Below, one piece after another: positions 34,301 to 47,569 of a stretch of DNA of 64,000 nt. The DNA is taken from positions 151,548,288 to 151,612,287 of the forward strand of contig NC_089219.1 of the NCBI RefSeq assembly GCF_963924675.1, read 5' to 3'. The translations under genes were made by a program, and so were the position numbers. This DNA is from Phocoena phocoena (taxonomy: Eukaryota > Chordata > Mammalia > Artiodactyla > Phocoenidae). Positions within the stretch are counted from its first letter, which is position 1; every line of letters starts with the position of its first letter. Under the pieces are notes generated by a model that was not told where the DNA came from, did not search any database, and saw only the letters and a list, made by a program, of their open reading frames with translations.

Positions 34301-37300
34301 GAGAAAGGGAAAGGGAAAAAAAGATTCTGCTGTCGGTGAAACACAGGGCTGGGAGTCCCAGCTGCCCCAAACTGGGATCCAGAGACTGGGTGTGTCTGAT
34401 GAGCTGGTGAATCAGAGGCCCTCCAGTCCTCTATTTACAGGAGAGGAAGAGTTCCTTTGGTCAAGTCTCTGGGGCAGAGAAGGAGAACCCAGGAAATGGG
34501 CCTCTACATCCTCTCTTCTGAGACAAGCCCTGGGGATCAATCCAGCCCTTACACAGACAGGGTGCGGGACTCCAAGCAGAGGCTGAAGGGGCTGTGTTCT
34601 CATCACACTCGGGGCCTATGTGTATGTTAAAGACCAAACTGCCATGCAATGGAGAGAGAACCCCAGCACAGTGGATGGCAGAATATAGGAGTTCTTCTCT
34701 CCTACAGCAGTCTCAAGGTGAGCAGGCTACTGGAGCCCTCAGCTTCACGAGGTCATACCTGAGCTCAGATCCCTTCCGTCTGTTCCTTCCCCACTTGCCA
34801 GGCCTTTATCATCATGCGTGGTAGGTGCTAGGTCACCAGTATGGCTGGTGGAGGAAAGAGCGTGGAGAAGACACGCCCAGCACCTTAAGGCCCAGACCTG
34901 GAAGGCGCTCACCTCATTCTAGGCTGCGTCCGTGAGGGCTCAGTCACGTGGTGAGGGAGGCTGGGAAATAGAGTCCAGATTCCTGCTGTGTGCCTCACAG
35001 TAATGCTGACTCTGATGGTAGAGGGCTAACAGTCTGCACCACGGCATCACCGGGGTTGGGCCAACACAATGTGACACAGACTGGAGAGAAGCCACCACCC
35101 ATGCTCCTGTGGGACCCATGGAGTGGCTGCCAGACACAGCGTGCACTGAGACATTGGAGCCTCGAAGGCAGGAGCTCCGGGAAGCCGCAGAGCAGAACTC
35201 CCCGGAGGAGCCATCTCTCCATGGTGAGGGGGCAACAGACAGCAGGGATGAGTTTGGAGCAGAAAAAGCCACCCAGAGATCCCCCGGAGACTCCCAAGCC
35301 TACCCGCAGGAAACTGCAGCCCAGGAGGGGATTCAGGCCCTGAGTCAGAGGGAGGGGGTTCAAGCAGGCAAAATGTGGGTAAGTCACAATATTATGGGCT
35401 CACCAGCTGGTGGGTGTGGCTGCAAGTGAAGCACCTCTTTGGAACCCTTGGACCTTCACAGGGCAAGGCTGAAACCACAATAAATGATGGTTCTTCTCTA
35501 AGTGCCCGGGGCAGGACCCAGGATGGGCTCTCAGTCAATAGGTAAACGCTCATTTTAATAGGCTTAGTAGATTTTGGTCTGTGAAGGACACAAGAGAAGC
35601 AAAACACCCAAATCCTACGCTCCAGGAAGGTAGCCTCTTGTGAGCCATTAGAGCCAAATCCCTAAGAGCACCTGGTCAAGTGGTCGAGTGTCTAGTTGCG
35701 GTTCTCACCTGAGAGAACTACAGGAGTGTGAGTGCAATCAGAGCAGACAGGGCTGGCTTCACGGAGGAGATGTGGTCTGAGCCGAAAGACCTGGAGAACT
35801 GAGAAGGGAAGGGAGAACATTTCAAGCTGGATGGGGACAGCGTACAAGAGAAAGGACAAGGTGGGGGGGGCCCTCTGGAAATTGCCAGACCCTGTGCTAA
35901 GTGCACTTCGTGCGTTACCTTGTTTAATCTTCCCGATATCACTCTGAGGTAGATGCTGTTATTCCTCGCATTCTGAAGATGAGGAAACTGAGAGCTCAGA
36001 GAGGTTCCGTAACTTGCCCATAATCACACCGCTTATTCCTAGGGAGCCAGAGCCAATCCCAGGCCACTCTGGTGGCAGAGTCTGCTCTCAGCCTCCTTGC
36101 CAGGGCCAGCAGTGGCGTCAGAACATCCAGGCGGACTTGCTGCTGCTCTTGGCAAACAGCCCCAAGGGTCACATCGAAGGCCGACGAGGCCCCACTGCTC
36201 TGAGCTCCCTTCTCAGTGGAGCAGTCCAGGTCCTGCCCGCAAGCCTGGCGCCCTCCCTGCCCCTGAAGATGTCTTCAGTGGGAATCACAGCCAACGAATG
36301 TACCAGCAGGACAAAACAAGCTAAATGCTCAAGAGGCTCCCGGAGAACAATGAGGCTCTGTGAGCAGCCCAGGCCGGAGGGCAGCCCTGGAGGGCTGACA
36401 GGAACTAGCCCCAGCCAACTGAGTTGTCCTGAGGACTCCACAGAACCCGTTCACGCTGTGGCCTGTTCCCTGCACTCCAGGGCTACAATGCGTTCTTCTT
36501 GAGCCTTGGACCCCAGAGCCACTCAGCCACCCTCCGTCATACCCACCTCTGCCTGTTAAGCTGGGAGACCCAGAGAAGTGCCCCCAGCTGAGGTCCCAGC
36601 GGGCTGGCCCCTGGTCCCCTCCTGCACCGTCACACTGGGGCCACATTCCCAGGGAACTCCATGAACGTCTCCACACCCCCCTGACTCCCAGAGGAAGAAT
36701 GGGGTTCAGGCTGGTCAGGACTGACCAGGCTGAGAAACCCCGAATGTGTCCCAGGCTGAAGCCCTGACTTGGTCCCAATCCCCCACCCAGAATGGACAAG
36801 CCCTTTCTTTAGGGCTGAAAACCTACCCCTGACCATGCTCCTACCTCTGCCTGAGCCTGTTGTGAGTGGTTCTGGGGACGGAGAGGGAGGAATCAGGGTG
36901 CTGGGTGCCCTGACCTTGGAGGGTTGAAAAAAATCACAGCAAAAGAGGCTTACTTTGGGGATAATTTTCTGGACTTGTCCTCCAAACACAGCCCCTGGGG
37001 AAAAACTCAGGGTAGACACCTTCCCCTCCACCATCCCTTCTCTCCAACATGAACTGAGGGGAGTCCCAGCTGCAAGACTCTGTTCTTGCAAGGGCTGCCC
37101 ACACCTAGTGCAGTTCAGCCCTAGAGAGTCTGGTTTATTCCTTAGGCAGGAGGACTCCGGGACCCAGAGGGTGAGGGGACTCACTCCAGCCCACCCTCCC
37201 TCAGCTACAGCAGGGCGAGGCAAAGCACCACAGGCAGAGGGTCATTGGGGAACGTGTGGGATGAGGAGGGAGCAAAAGCAAGGGTGTATACATGCCCCGA

Positions 37301-37799
37301 GTCCCACTCCCTTTCAGGAAAGCATCCCTGTTCTTGTTCAGCACCCACATCACGGACACATACACCCACATCACAGACAGACACACACACCCACATTCCC
37401 ACTCACACACTCTCCACTTGGCACCTCCCAGAGGCAGGAGGGGCATAGGGGTGGGAGCTCCAAGGCCCAGGTACAGATAATGTCCGGACGGTTTTGCTCT
37501 GTTACAGCAACCTGGGAGAAGAGCCTTCTCGAACCTATTCTGCCACTTGGCTGCATCCCTGGGAGACTGGGAGGGCAAGGCCTGCGAGTAGGAGCTCAAC
37601 ACTCCTGGCTCTTGAGACAAGGGAGCAAGGGTCATTCATGGTGCAAAGGTGATAAAGGTTGTCACCTGGCTGGGGTGTGGCCAAAGGGCTGAGAGCAGTG
37701 GGTAGTGGAGAGATGATGGAGATGGGCAAACAGCCAGGCGGTCATGCCTGAAGGAAAGGAACTTGCCTTACAAAAGCACTTCCTTTCTGCCATGTGTCC
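34301..37799. other. Intergenic DNA with long open frames but no supported gene
   Basis: GC-rich unique sequence. Open frames occur at 35109-35429 (+), 36014-36502 (+), 36630-37223 (-) and 36955-37692 (+). They overlap on both strands, show no domain and include repeat-coded stretches such as the CA-rich 37331-37410. About 35880-36065 is an antisense MIR. A splice-donor-like TGG/gtaagt occurs at 35382. I call no gene. Confidence 0.55.
35880..36065 (-). repeat. MIR SINE
   Basis: 'ttctgaagatgaggaaactg', 'agaggttccgtaacttgccc', 'ataatcacaccgcttattc'. Confidence 0.75.
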
Positions 37800-37935
37800 C
37801 TTTTTACAGGTGAACAAACTGAGCCTCAGAGAGGTTAATACTTTGCCCGAGGTCACATGACCAGCAAACCCAGAGTCAGGATCTCAGCCTAAAGTCTTTG
37901 TTCTTCCCACTATGTCCTGATGCTTCGCAAGTACA
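37800..37935 (-). repeat. MIR SINE
   Basis: 'acaggtgaacaaactgagcc', 'tcagagaggttaatactttg', 'cccgaggtcacatgaccag'. Confidence 0.8.
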
Positions 37936-40059
37936 TGTGACACAGTCACTGACTTAAAAGAGCTGTTAGGGAGACAACACCTAGAAGACATAGAACACCT
38001 CACCTTTGGCTGGTTGGGGTTCAGGGAGCACAGCTGTCAGCACTTAGAGAAGAGAGGCCTGTGTGGTCAGGGGTGACGGGAAGGAAGATTTGGGAGGACT
38101 GGACTGGCTGGTGAGTGACAGATACCTTCCAGTTTTACTCTCCTGGAGAATGTGGGATAGGAAAGGGGAGACGGGGAGGCATCATTTTTATCGATAACTT
38201 TCCAAGGTCAACAGAACTCCATCTTCTGACCAAATTCTCTTGCTGCCCAAGCTAGACCCTGGAGCTAGGGCAAAGCCCTGGAACCAAGATTGTCAATTCC
38301 ATGTTTCTCCAGCTATCTCAGTTCTCCTAGAATTGGGGGTTTAGTTCCTCTATACCCCACCCTTGGAGGCAGCCCCTACACCAGGTTAATATGCGCTTGG
38401 CTTACGGGCCCGAAGCCAGAATTGCAGTCAACATGAATCGCCTGGAACTCACCCCCTCCTTACCTCCAGCCTCGTTTGCAGCATTCCCGGGGCAGCGTGA
38501 AGTGCCTTGAACACCCTCACCCAGTCCACCAATTTCTGGTTCTGAGCAGAATCATCTCCGTGCGGAGGCTGCAGGACCAGTGCACCTGGGAGCCGCATCC
38601 CCTGGGCTCCCTGGCCCGACACTGTAGACCTGTTTCCCCCAAACCTCTCCCTTAACAAAGTGGCTGGTGCCCGACGAGCAGGGCAGTCCCTCTGCAGCCA
38701 GCACTCGGGATATCCAGCGTCTCTGGAGAGTGACCAAGCGATACTGAGAAGGAAGGGGGGAGGGGTCACCAAGTAATCTCCTACCCCCTTTGTGGAGAGA
38801 GAGCTTGGTTCGGGCTTCAGGGCCAGGCTGGAGAGCTAGGCTGGGGTCATGGGTCGAGTCCTGCCTTGGCTCTGACATTTCCTCTCTGGATGACCTTGGG
38901 CAGGTCCCTCCCGTCTCTGGGGCCTCAGGTCTCTCATCTGTAAAATGAGGGAGGTGACTCAGAATCCTTAGACCCATTCTTCTTCTCCCAGTTCTATGGT
39001 TCAGCGACACTCCCGTTCCTCTGGCCTCAGATGCTGGGGGGTCTTGGCCAGCTCTGGTCTGACTTTCTCCAGACAGGTCCTGTCCTTACCCTCCACCCTT
39101 CAGAGCCCACCCTTAGGTTCCTTCCAAAATGCTGTCCCCCAGCCCTGCGACCGTGTGTATTCTGGGAAGCCTCCCTCTGCCTACTCTTTTCAGAGTCTTG
39201 GCCTCCCGAGGACTGGCTTTCATGGGTCTTGGTCACCAGTACCTAGCACAGTGCCAGGCACATGGCAGGAGCTCAGGTTCTCTGAGTTAAAAGACCGAAC
39301 GCAGGTGGGCGTCACTGCCACTCACCTTTGCCTCCCCTGTCTCGCTGGGGCACTGAGCCCTTGGCCTCCCTGGGAAGAGAGGTGAGAACTGGCTTCTGCT
39401 TGGGTATCTCTGCCGCCCTGCCAGATCCCGTGCACTCAGGAAACTGGCAGCCACAGGGCCAGGTCAGATCCTGCCACTGCAGGCCAAGGTGCTGAAGATC
39501 TTTCTGTCTCCAGCCTCGAGGTGTTTGCTTAAGCCACTGGGCTGCTCTGCCCAAAACATGATCCTGCCCACACACTTGACCCAGGCCCCATGCAGGGCAC
39601 AGGTGCAAGAAGCCAGCAGGTGCAGATAAGGCCAGATGTGGCAGGATTCATCTCCTTCTTGGGGTCTAGCCTCAGTTTGCTAATCTGTAAACTAGCTGTT
39701 CCTTAACTGGACCAGCTCAAAGGTGACATGTGTCAGGAGGGAACTTTATGAATACTTTGGCTTTATCTGCGTAACTCAGTAAATCCCCAAAATCTGTTTG
39801 GTATGAGTGTATGTGTGTTTGTACACGCACGCGCTCTAAGATGTGTTGAAGAATAGGGCTGGAGCTCTGGTCAGACGGGAACTCAGGGATGGGCTTTAAA
39901 GAGAGAACCTGGAATGGAGTTGGGAGTCAGCGTCTTGGGGACAAGCTGGGACTCTCCCTATAAAAATAGTGCTTCCAGAACAGTCCCTATCCCACTTCCT
40001 GCTGGGAGTGGCCACGTGGAGTTTAGAACTCAGGTCTCAGGCTCTGGACGTGATAGGCC

Positions 40060-40290
40060 CTTCTGTGTCCCCTCCTGGGGAAAGCCTTTCCCAACGCCAC
40101 CCCATCTCCTCAGCCTCTCCTCTGCATGGCCATGGCACTCTGTGTTCCCATGTGACAATGGTCTCTTCACCTCCCTGTCTTCCCCCCAGAGTGGGATCTT
40201 CTCAGGGCAGGGGTTGGGCCTTATTGATCTCAGTATCGCCAGGGCAGCATCCTGGCACTGGATAGTGGTTTTTAAGTGAATGAATGAATG
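40060..40290 (+). repeat. L2 LINE 3' end
   Basis: 'tcctggggaaagcctttccc', 'cagagtgggatcttctcag', 'agtgaatgaatgaatggatg'. Confidence 0.7.
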
Positions 40291-41039
40291 GATGAACAAA
40301 TACAGTTTTCAACTCTAGGGGTGAGGCTGGAGTAGGTTGTTACCAAAGGAGAATCTATACGCTCCAGAGAAAGGTATAGGGTTGATGCTTAAATGCCTTC
40401 ACCATGAAAAACAGGCAATGGTTTCACAAAAACCAAGACTGTGAGCTGCTAGGATGTTGATGTGCTCTTTGCCCCTTGCTCTTGGTTTCTGAGTCTGCCT
40501 CTTCTTCTCTGTGCTGTCATTTCTGCCGTCTGTCTGTCTATCTCTCCATAGCTTTGTTTTCCCTCCACCAGCCCTAACTGTGTCCCATAGTTTAATTCTA
40601 TCCAAGATACCCCTAAGATACCCTTTTGAGTCATCAGCCTCTCTCCCTCCTGTCCTCTGCTTCTCCAGCCTCTGGTCTGGCTTCCTCCTTCCTGGGCTTC
40701 CCTCCCATGACTGTCCCCAGACTCTGAGGCCCCTGCCCATCCATCTCCCTTGGTGACTTCAGAGAACCCTCGTGGCTCATCTATGCTTTCTGTCTCTATC
40801 ATACAAGATCTACCTGCCCAGAACTTTGCTGAGACAGTTGGAGAAGGATTAGGGAAGAGAGTGAACAAGTTCCCAGCCCCAGAACGTATTCTGGAGGCCT
40901 CTGCCATCTTCATCCAAGTTACCTTGGGAGATATACCTGATGGGGAGGCTGAAAGTGTCTAAAAGGTGGAGTTTTATAAGGTGGATGCCATCCTTCGCTT
41001 TGTACGTTCAAAGATTAAAGTGATAATATGGACTAAGCA

Positions 41040-41225
41040 TAGGATTTGAAGCCATAATATCCAAATTAGATTCCTGCCTCTTCCATCCAGGTCCTTGTGA
41101 CCTTGGGTGAGTTATTTCACTTTAGTCAACCTGTTTCCTCCTCTGAAAAATGAGAGTAACATGCCTACATCGCATGGTTGCTATGAGAATTAAACCAGAT
41201 AACCTGTGTGAAAACCCAGTGTCAT
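41040..41225 (+). repeat. MIR SINE
   Basis: 'cttgtgaccttgggtgagtt', 'cctctgaaaaatgagagta', 'catggttgctatgagaatta'. Confidence 0.8.
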
Positions 41226-43120
41226 TATCAAAATTCAATCAGACTCAGGGGAGACTGATTCACATGAACAAAACTCACATTAGACCAATCAGTAGACCAG
41301 AATGTTCATGGGTCATTTAAAGGAGAGAAATGTACCTGCTGGCATCCCCAGATGCTCCAGTAATCGGGCAGTGCATTCTCTGCACTGAAGGAACCAAAGT
41401 ACAGCCAAAAGGTTTCCCTGGCAGGCATGGTATCCAAGCAAGGAATCTTAGTTGTTTGATCTTGGTGGCCACTGTCACCTGGCTATAGGGGGAATCTGAT
41501 AACTTGTCCACTCATAGTCTAGAACAGGTCACGCTACCCATGCCACTGGACAGTGCTGGAGATGAATGGGCAAATTCTGGCCCTCTGGTTCTACTTTGTT
41601 TGAAGATTCCATCACACAGTCATTCACCCATTCCACGAATCTATATTGAGCTTCTACTAAGTGCCAGGCACTCGGCTATGTGGTAAGCATACGGAAGTGA
41701 ACGAAACAGGCGCTTCCCTGCCCTCCTCAGGGAGTTCACAGTCTTTGGAGAAAGACTGACAATTGAATGCATAACTTCCATCCATTGTGATCAGTGTACT
41801 ATTACCATGGTGAAGCAGAGGGAGCCATGGGCACATGGCAGCTAAGCCAGTGCAGGGGCCTGGGGAAGGGCTGCTGGAGGAAGTGTCCACCTGCCCTCAG
41901 CAGGTGGCAGGACACGCTTGGGTGGCTTGCCTTCCAGCTTTCTTCAGTCATGTTCAGGCCCCTAGGTACACCCTGACAACTCTGAGTGACCTTGGGTGTT
42001 TCCTTAGTCCCCACAAGCAATGCATCTACAGACTCTCCCTTGGGCTGGGCTTGCAGACAATTCATTCTTTTATTCATTCAACAAATATTTATTGAGTCCC
42101 TATAATGTGCTGAAGCTAGCTCATTTCTCAGCGGGACTTTCTCCTTAACTTCCAGGGTGCTTTACTGAAGCCCCCTGTCCTGATTCCAGCCCACCTCAGA
42201 GCCTCTGTTGTCTTCTGGAGAGGTGGGAGGACAATTCAGTCTAAGGCAGTGCAGCCCCAGATGCGTGAAAGAAGGGACTCCTGGCACCAGCTGGGGACTC
42301 CCCTTCTCAGGAAATATGTCAAGAAACTCCCCCAACCCAGCAGTCTGCCCTTTCTGAGGTTCTCCCACAGTGCTCAGTGAGCACGGGGTGGGTGGGCAGC
42401 TCTAACCCAGAAGGCAGGCAGCAGCCTGGGCAGAACCACAACCGAGGTGGACATTCATTCCTGGACGTGACAGAGGCCTACGAATTAGAGATTTGCTAGC
42501 CTTCGGGTCGCCTTACATACAACTGTTGTAAGTCCAGTTTCTTGAGCGCCTTTACCATATCCCAAACCCCCGTGCACCCCTTGCACCCTACCTGGGAAGT
42601 TAGGAGGGCAAGGAATGCTTTCCCCATTGCACTGCTGGATAGATCAAGGCACAGAGCTTACAAGTGACCTAAGGCTGAGGACAGAGCTGGGAACCAGGTC
42701 TCCACCACTGCCCCAAACCTCTCAAGGACCCTCAAGGCCTTCCAAAACATGGCTTGTGGCCTTCCTCAGGGGTGTTCAGAGGTCTACTGTCCCCCTTCAA
42801 CACCCCCCTCTCTCCAACGTTCAAAGCAAGCAGCCCCAGGACCCCACCTCCCTGGTGGCCTCAATGGGTCCCATTGTCCAAGAAGCTATTTGGCTTGACC
42901 CCAGCCCCATAAGCAGCAGGACGCAAGCTCGGAGAGGGGTCTGCCTTGTCCCCTGCTCAGCCTCGGCTGGCCGCCTTGGGGGAGCCTGTGAGGCCGGGGG
43001 CCCCGCTGAATGTGACCTATTGTCTTCAGGGTGGATTTAGGAAGTGCCAAGCTCCCATCAAACAGCCCTGCTCCTCAGGTAAAACAAAAAAAGGGCTGTT
43101 CATTTGGGACCTTTCTTCCC

Positions 43121-43240
43121 TTATCTCCTTTTCCTATCTCCTCAGGCTTAGCTATGGTGTAGTGTTCAAAACCACTTCCCCTCTGAGCCAATCGGAAGCC
43201 GGGGCTCACCCTGTGGCCCTGAGGTAAAGTTATTTATAAA
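43121..43240 (+). promoter_or_regulatory. SLC26A9: Predicted SLC26A9 promoter (GATA pair, CCAAT, TATA-like box)
   Basis: Three motif types lie in promoter order: two inverse GATA motifs, TTATCT (43121-43126) and CTATCT (43134-43139); a CCAAT box in GAGCCAATCGG (43188-43192); and a TATA-like TTATTTATAAA (43230-43240). An exon-like block with a consensus donor follows about 25 bases on, the distance expected for a TATA-driven start. The TATA region also fits a forkhead site. SLC26A9 is expressed in gastric and airway epithelium, where GATA and FOXA factors act; that these sites are used is inference. Confidence 0.6.
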
Positions 43241-43264
43241 CGCCTCCCTGGATTATTTGAGCAG

Positions 43265-43354
43265 AGCCCTTTCGCACACCTCTGGAACACCTTTCGGCTG
43301 CCCGCTCCCCAGACACACCTGCAGCCCTGCCCAGCCGGCTCTGCTCACCCACTG
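43265..43354 (+). other. SLC26A9: Predicted non-coding first exon of SLC26A9
   Basis: The proposed start near 43265 is set only by distance from the TATA-like box. The 3' boundary is the consensus donor ACTG/gtaagc at 43354/43355. It contains no in-frame start linking to the coding sequence. Human SLC26A9 also has a non-coding first exon several kilobases before the ATG exon. Exact ends need transcript data. Confidence 0.55.
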
Positions 43355-45550
43355 GTAAGCCCCACCCAGCCCACCCCCTGGGCTGGGGGTCATCCCTGGA
43401 AGAGGGCGGGCACCGGGGGCAGTGAGAGGAGGGATGACAGGAACCAGCCGATCATGGCGGTGGCTGTTTGCCAACCTGGGCACAAGTGGGAAGGAGGCTC
43501 TGGGCCCCCTGGGTCTGAGAGCAGCCCCCAGCCCTTCACCTCGGAGAAGCCCATTGGGTCCTCACTCCCATGTCAGGACCTCAGCTGCAGGGCAGGGGGC
43601 CAAAGGGAGCTTGTGGGATGGAAGGTCCGGTGGAGGAGGTCTGCCGGACCCCCAAATGGGGTGAGGAGAAACAGCCAGCTCCTTTGCAAGGGCTTCTTTC
43701 CTTTGCAGAGGAAACAACAAAAATATTGGAACTTCCTCGGGGCGCCAGCCTTTGAAGCTGCTGGCTGCACCTCTCCCTTTCTTTTCAAGTCTTGGAAGCC
43801 AAAAGCTCTTAATGCTTGGCTCACCGGCCTGCTCTGTGTGGCTGTCTACCCCCTCCTTCTGCCCCCCCAGACGTCCTCTTGCATTCGTTCGCTTCTCCAC
43901 CAGCTCAAGGCCCCTGCATGGGCTGCGTGTGTCCCCAGTGTCTCCATGAGTCCTGAGAGGTTGGAGGAGGTGGAAGGAGGGGAAAGCGAGGATTAGGGGA
44001 GGGTGAGCAAGGGACTGGCTCCATCAGGAAGGCAGGAGCAGGACCCAGGGACCCGACTCCCAGGTACATGCTTCAACTCAGGAGGGGTGGGACCAGCTCC
44101 ACTGGCTCCCAGCCTCCTAACTCCTCAGCCTGCAGCTCTGAGGGGCCCCAAATCACCCTCAGGCAGTGCCCCCACTCCTCAAAATCAGCCCACGGGCTCC
44201 CCAGGCTAGGCCAAGCAAATCTTCTATCATTCTAGCACAACCCACCACCACCACCGCCACCCCCCGCCGCCATGACACTTGACTCCAGTGGGTCTGAGCA
44301 CCGGGAGGAAGACCAGCTTTAAGGCCGTGCCCCTCAGAGTGGCACAGCACCCCAAGTCAGGCAGACCGAGAGGGGGGCTATCCCCCCGATGGCTTCACTC
44401 ACATGGACACCCCTCTCCCAGAGCCCCACGGCCCTCCCCAGTCCTCCCTTGGCCCTGGCATTCAGAACCCGGCAGGACCCTCCTTGGGCAACACCAAGAC
44501 CAGCACACATGGCTCCTTCACCACCAGGATGGGCTTCCCGGGCACCTCCCAGAGCCTGGTCGACTGTCCAGAATGCTCAACTATATAAAGCCTGGGGGTA
44601 GAGGCAGACTCTTTTTTTTATCTCTTGATGTCCAGAGTCTTCCCAGGGATGGGCACATACCAGGCACTTAGTGAGCGTGTGCTGAACTGAATCAAACAAC
44701 CCAAATCTGATCCCAATGAGCTCCCTGAGGGAATGAGGGGCCAGCTCAGCGCTGAGCAAGCTCTTCATTCCTTGAACCAGAGCAGCGGGCCCATTACTGG
44801 GGTCCTTGTACACTGGCCTACTTCCAAGTGAGACTCACCCTAGTCTCCTTACAGACCTCTAGGAATCTAACCTTAAATGTCCATTTCGGGGACCCATGAC
44901 CTTGGTCAGGTCTCACTGCTGGAAAATGCCTTTCTGCTGGAGCTTATTTCCTCAGCCCAGCAACCATCCCCAGCAGGGAAAGCAGAGAGGAAGGGGTGAG
45001 CAGGCTTAGAGATAACGAGTGGGGATTTGGGCAGGTAGCAGTGACTCTCTCTCCCCTACAGGGGATACCAGTCCCTAGAACAGCCAGAGAGCAGGAAGGC
45101 AGCGCAGGGACATCTTGTGCTCCCCTTCACATTACTGAATTAGGCTGGGGTGAAGAGGGGGTGGGAACTTTTCCCAAGAAACACGGGGACAGTAGAAATA
45201 AAAGGAGTAGTGATAAAATGCCTTGGAAACTCACAGGCCTCTATACCCTCACTCCTTCCTGCCAGGGATGTGGTCACCAGCTGAGACCCCAGCTCTCCTC
45301 TTCTATCTGCAGCTCTCATCCCACCCACGCTGTCACTCAGAGGCGGCCCTTTCCCTCTGGTTCCCACCCTGGATGAGGCGGGGAGGAACCAGCAGCTAGA
45401 GCAAAGGGGAAACCTGAAAGTGACCTTTCCTCTGCCCAGAACACAGCGATCGCCCAGGTAGGGACCCATGATAAGAAGCCTGAGCTGCATTGGCCGAGCT
45501 GGGGTTGCTCCCGTGCCTGGCACATGTGCACATCAAAGAACACCCCCCAT

Positions 45551-45582
45551 CACACACACACACATACACACACACACACACA
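45551..45582. repeat. (CA)n microsatellite
   Basis: About 16 CA units with one CATA interruption. Confidence 0.92.
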
Positions 45583-47569
45583 CTCACCCGGCAAGGCTGA
45601 GGAGGAAGCCAACCTGGGCCACAATGACAGGATGACCTCCAGACCTACTGAAACCCCACAGACGGGTTCCTCGTCTCCCTGCTCCCCAGATGTCCTGCCT
45701 CTTCTACAAAGATTTTTTTTCCCAGTCCTGGGAAATTTTGAAGGAACAAGGGCATGGGGAAGGCAGGGTGGGCGGCATGTAGAAGCAGATGGGAAAAGAA
45801 AGGCCAAGAAAGTCAGAGTGACTTGCCTGAGGTTGCAGAGGAACAAGGAAGAGACCCCTCCAGAATAATTGGAGTAATAATAACAGTCTGAATTTGTTGC
45901 TCACGTACTGTGGCCAGGCACCATTCCAAGACTTTCTATGCATTAACTTGGGCACTGTGCCCAAGCCCATCTCTGCCCACTGTATTCTCATGGGCAATGT
46001 GACAGACCTAGTCAGAAATATGACTTGGAGGAGATTCCAGTGGGCTTTCTATTGAATGAGTTCACTGTGTGGGAATTAAGATTTTGATGAAGCCCAAGAG
46101 GGGGGTCTGCTCTGGTCTGTGCCCTCCCCACAGAGTCCATTTCCCCTTTGTTCCCACCCCCAGCTCCTTAGCTCTGCAAGACTTCCAGATCCCCCTTGCC
46201 CCAGATGTGACCCCATTCCCCTGCCAAGCCTGGGGAATTGTCCATACACCCACCTCTCCTCTTCCCTTCTCACCTTCTACTTCCCCTAAGCGTCACAGGC
46301 CCCCCTCTAGGTCTCTCCAGCCACTCAGGACCCGCCCTCCACAGTGGGGGAGGGGCAGGGGCACCCTTTTGTTCCTCAATATCGTCACATGGCACCTGCT
46401 ATTTATCCCTGATCCGGTGGGGGATGGGAAGCAGTAGAGGGGCTGACACCGTTTGATGGGAGGCCAGACCCGGTAATACACACCTATGGCAATAGAGCCC
46501 TCGACTTTTTTCAGCCATGCTGACATCATTTGGCAAGGCTGTGTGTTTGTTTAACTAGGGATCAAGTCTTCACGTTCCCTATACCTCTCTCCCTTTATTG
46601 CCCCCTCTCTCACCTTCCCACCCCTAACCTAGCATTGTACGAGCCCTCTCTGGGGGTCCCTGGGAGCCCCTGAACTCTCTGAGAACGCGGGGAGCATCTG
46701 GGAGAGGCGGTGCCCCCACCTCATTGCCAGCTCACCCTTTTCCGCCTCTCCCTCCCATCCCCCTCTCCTCCTAGACCTGAAGGACTGGCTGGGGATGAAG
46801 TAACCTCCCCGCCTAAGCCCCACCCTGCCTCAACCCCTATTCTTGGAATTAGTAAGTATGATGAGGGCACCTCCTCACCAGGAGCTGGGGCAGCTTGCGT
46901 GGTTGCAGATTTGCCACTCTGTCTGTCCCTATCCTGGGAAAGCCAAGGCCAGGAGAGGAGTCAGAACCCCCAGCAGGGCCCTCACGAAGGTCCTGTATCA
47001 CTGGCTGGAATGGAAGGTCACCAGGGTTGTCTGATGCCACTCAGGGATGCCAGAGGGCAGGATCAGGGTTGTCTCTGGAAGGTCTGGGCCCCTTCCAACA
47101 GGAGCACTTGAGTTGGAGTCAAAGGCCTGGTTCAGTTCCCATCCCACCTCTGAGACTCAGTTTCCTCATCTGCAAAATGAGAGAGCTGGACTTGCCTAGA
47201 CCTCAGGTTCCCTCTGGGCCAAGCTTTCTGAGGCTGACGGGCTGCTGGGCTCTCATTTTTGTACATAGTGCACATTCAGGATTAGGAAAGCTCCCAGAGC
47301 CTTCTCCCTTTCAACACCCTATTTCTGGAATAAGATGAGGAGCGTATGGGAAAAGGGGCAGATTTTGCACTCCAGTAAAGCAAGGGATCTTCTCTCCTGT
47401 GTCAGCCTGTGTAAGAGGGAACTCCCGTCGCATCTCACCCCATTTGTATAAAGCCTACCCACAGGGGCAGAAACAGTTCTGCGTCATCCAAATTCATCTG
47501 TGCTCTCAGAAGAATTTCCAACACCGTCACCCCCTTTCCTGCCTCCCTCCCCTGGAAGCCAACGGTGAT

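Larger units (their letters stand above)
37936..43080. other. Intergenic DNA upstream of SLC26A9
   Basis: Unique sequence with MIR (about 38850-38965 and 41040-41225, both +), L2 (about 40060-40290 +, 41620-41760 -, 42060-42110 -) and no recognisable gene. The stretches 39000-40050 and 42120-43080 hold nothing I can name. Confidence 0.6.

Noticed and set aside
36630..37692. Opposed open frames of 197 (-) and 245 (+) codons
   Set aside because: They overlap one another, include CA-repeat-coded His/Thr runs, and show no domain. Base composition (few TA-containing stops) explains both.
43454..43996. 180-codon open frame in SLC26A9 intron 1
   Set aside because: Starts just after the predicted first exon but has no splice link to the coding frame and no similarity I recognise.
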